In this document: in pieces, positions 62,617 through 64,000 of the stretch
Layout of the letters: each line of letters opens with the position of its first letter
How positions within the stretch are numbered: position 1 is the stretch's first letter
Assembly: GCF_012396235.1 (NCBI RefSeq)
Contig: NZ_JAAXPA010000006.1
Span: 186,001-250,000, forward strand
DNA: 64,000 nt
Source: Rhodococcus opacus
GTDB lineage: Bacteria > Actinomycetota > Actinomycetes > Mycobacteriales > Mycobacteriaceae
Direction: 5' to 3'
The notes under the pieces: generated by a model
The model's database searches: none
What the model saw: the letters and a program-made list of their open reading frames with translations, nothing else
Told to the model about the DNA's origin: nothing
Position numbers and translations under genes: made by a program

Positions 62617-64000
62617 ACGCACCCTTCCGCACCCGCCAGGGCGGTCGCCTCGACCGCGACACCTCCTACACCTTCACGTTCGACGGCCGGGAACTGACCG
62701 GTCACCCCGGTGACACCCTCGGTTCGGCCCTGCTCGCGAACGGCGTCCACCAGATCACCACCAGCATCAAACTCGGCCGGCCCCGCGGCATCACCGCGGC
62801 CTGGGCCGAGGACACCGGCGGCCTCGTCCAGATCGAGGAGCCGTTCCCCGAGCCGATGCTGCTCGCCACCACGATCGAGTTGTTCGACGGTCTCGTCGCC
62901 CGCGGCATCCCCGGTCAGGGACGGCTCGCCGAGATCGCTGATTCGGCGAAGTACGACGCCAAGCACGTCCACACCGACCTCCTCGTCGCCGGCGCCGGAC
63001 CGGCCGGTCTCGCCGCCGCTCTCACCGCGGCTCGGGCAGGTGCGCGGGTGGTGCTCGTCGACGAGCAGAGCGAAGCCGGCGGAGACCTGCTCGGTAGCAC
63101 GGACCTCATCGACGGCGCCCCCGCCCTCGACTGGGTCGCGGCCGCGGTCGCCGAACTCGCGACCTACCCGGATGTGCTGCACCTGCAGCGCACCACCGCG
63201 TTCGGCAACTACGACGACGGCTTCGTCCTCGCGCTGCAGCGTCGCACCGACCATCTCGGTGTCGAGGCTCCCGCGGCGCTGAGCCGCCAACGGGTCTGGC
63301 GGATCCGCGCCCGGCACATTCTCGTCGCCGCCGGTGCGCACGAGCGTCCCGTCGTCTTCACCGACAACGACCGCCCAGGCATCATGCTCGCGCACGGCGC
63401 CCGCACCTTCCTGCACCGCTACGGTGTCAAGGTGGGCGAGCAGGCCGTCGTGTTCACCACCAACGACAGCGCGTACGAAGCCGCGATCGACCTGCACGAC
63501 GCCGGGGTCCGCATCAACGCGATCGTCGAGGCCCGCGACGAGGCACCCGCCCGCTGGCAGCGTGAGTGCGACGAGCGAGGCATCACCATCCGTACGGCGT
63601 CGGTAGTGTCCGGCACCCGCGGCAACGGCCGGATCAGCCACGCCGTCGTGTCGCACCGCACGGACACCGATCACCGGTTCCGCGTCCCCCTCGCCTGCGA
63701 CGTCCTGCTGGTCAGCGGCGGCTGGAACCCGGCCGTTCACCTGTTCTCCCAGGCCCGCGGCAAGCTCCGCTACGACGAGAACCTCGGTGCCTTCGTACCC
63801 GGCGAGGACCTCGACGGAGTCTCCGTCGCCGGGTCCGCGAACGGTGTGTTCGACCTGGACGGGTGCCTGCGCGACGGGCAGACCGCCGGCCAGTCGATCA
63901 TGCGCGATCTCGGCTTCACCGTTCCCGAACGCACGATCGACCCGGAACCTGCACCCGCGATCGAACAGTCCACTCCGCTGGTGCTCTGGCGGGTGCGGGA
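62613..64000 (+). CDS. soxA: Sarcosine oxidase, alpha subunit (3' partial)
   Basis: The gene starts at GTG 62613, overlapping the soxD stop (GTGA), and runs off the window after about 462 of an expected 950-1000 residues. It starts with the ferredoxin-like domain (TFTFDGRELTGHPGDTLGSALLANGV, about 20-45) followed by RPRGI. The NAD/FAD-binding part opens DLLVAGAGPAGLAAALTAARAGARVVLVDEQ (about 126-156). HILVAAGAHERPVVFTDNDRPGIMLA (about 231-256) is typical. The aminomethyltransferase half that binds THF and a soxG gene should lie beyond the edge. Confidence 0.92.
   Translation, partial: MNAPFRTRQGGRLDRDTSYTFTFDGRELTGHPGDTLGSALLANGVHQITTSIKLGRPRGITAAWAEDTGGLVQIEEPFPEPMLLATTIELFDGLVARGIPGQGRLAEIADSAKYDAKHVHTDLLVAGAGPAGLAAALTAARAGARVVLVDEQSEAGGDLLGSTDLIDGAPALDWVAAAVAELATYPDVLHLQRTTAFGNYDDGFVLALQRRTDHLGVEAPAALSRQRVWRIRARHILVAAGAHERPVVFTDNDRPGIMLAHGARTFLHRYGVKVGEQAVVFTTNDSAYEAAIDLHDAGVRINAIVEARDEAPARWQRECDERGITIRTASVVSGTRGNGRISHAVVSHRTDTDHRFRVPLACDVLLVSGGWNPAVHLFSQARGKLRYDENLGAFVPGEDLDGVSVAGSANGVFDLDGCLRDGQTAGQSIMRDLGFTVPERTIDPEPAPAIEQSTPLVLWRVR

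Overview
The window is high-GC actinobacterial DNA with densely packed genes, many joined by 4-bp ATGA or GTGA stop/start overlaps. An Emb-family arabinosyltransferase (mycolic-acid bacteria), an Eis-type acetyltransferase, a Ddn-like nitroreductase and a large catabolic repertoire point to a Rhodococcus of the jostii/opacus kind. That assignment is from gene content and recall, not from a search. I saw no rRNA, tRNA, CRISPR array, insertion sequence or phage gene.

Layout. 0-5 kb: the end of a methionine-type ABC importer (metN partial, metI), a flavin amine oxidase, an SDR without the YxxxK catalytic pair, and a decayed aldehyde dehydrogenase. 5-10 kb: two small or secreted proteins, an arabinosyltransferase, a TerB-like protein and a DUF429 protein. 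10-16.6 kb: an NCS1 permease, a VOC protein and a five-gene operon (flavin reductase, HpaB-type monooxygenase, RidA, DUF1028, M20 amidohydrolase) in which every junction is a 4-bp overlap. 16.8-22.4 kb: a lipoprotein dienelactone-hydrolase-like enzyme, a membrane protein, Eis, a LysR regulator, an APC permease and a 30-codon ORF. 22.6-30 kb: a trimethylamine-dehydrogenase-like enzyme with cupin and aldehyde dehydrogenase, a broken GNAT gene, a 2-oxoglutarate oxygenase, a dicarboxylate symporter and a Ddn-like protein. 30-38 kb: an unusually large GltB-like glutamate synthase overlapping a diflavin reductase, then a flavodoxin. 38-42 kb: kynurenine pathway (tryptophan dioxygenase, kynureninase, PaaX regulator, divergent formamidase-like hydrolase). 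42-64 kb: a near-complete route from choline to glycine and serine with its one-carbon branch.

How the genes work together. In the last third, choline is taken up (BCCT, APC), oxidised by a GMC enzyme and a BetB-type dehydrogenase to glycine betaine, and demethylated by a GbcA-type Rieske oxygenase. The electron donors appear to be a separate Rieske ferredoxin and FAD reductase. Dimethylglycine oxidase and heterotetrameric sarcosine oxidase remove the remaining methyl groups onto tetrahydrofolate. GlyA makes serine; FolD, FchA and PurU burn off excess one-carbon units as formate. Shared operator-like sequences group these genes: tandem GTTGC-N7-GCAAC sites for the betaine demethylation genes and TGATATATCAGTT for the folate and sarcosine genes.

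The strongest candidate for an undescribed system lies at 10-27 kb. Three promoters (NCS1 permease, HpaB/RidA operon, APC permease) share GCATC-N9-GATGCA-N19-TGTACAGATT with exact spacing. The first part is a LysR-type ATC-N9-GAT box and a LysR gene lies in the third transcription unit. The HpaB operon looks like a Rut-style nitrogen-heterocycle pathway built on a different oxygenase family. A second candidate is the GltB plus diflavin reductase pair, which has no GltD in the window.
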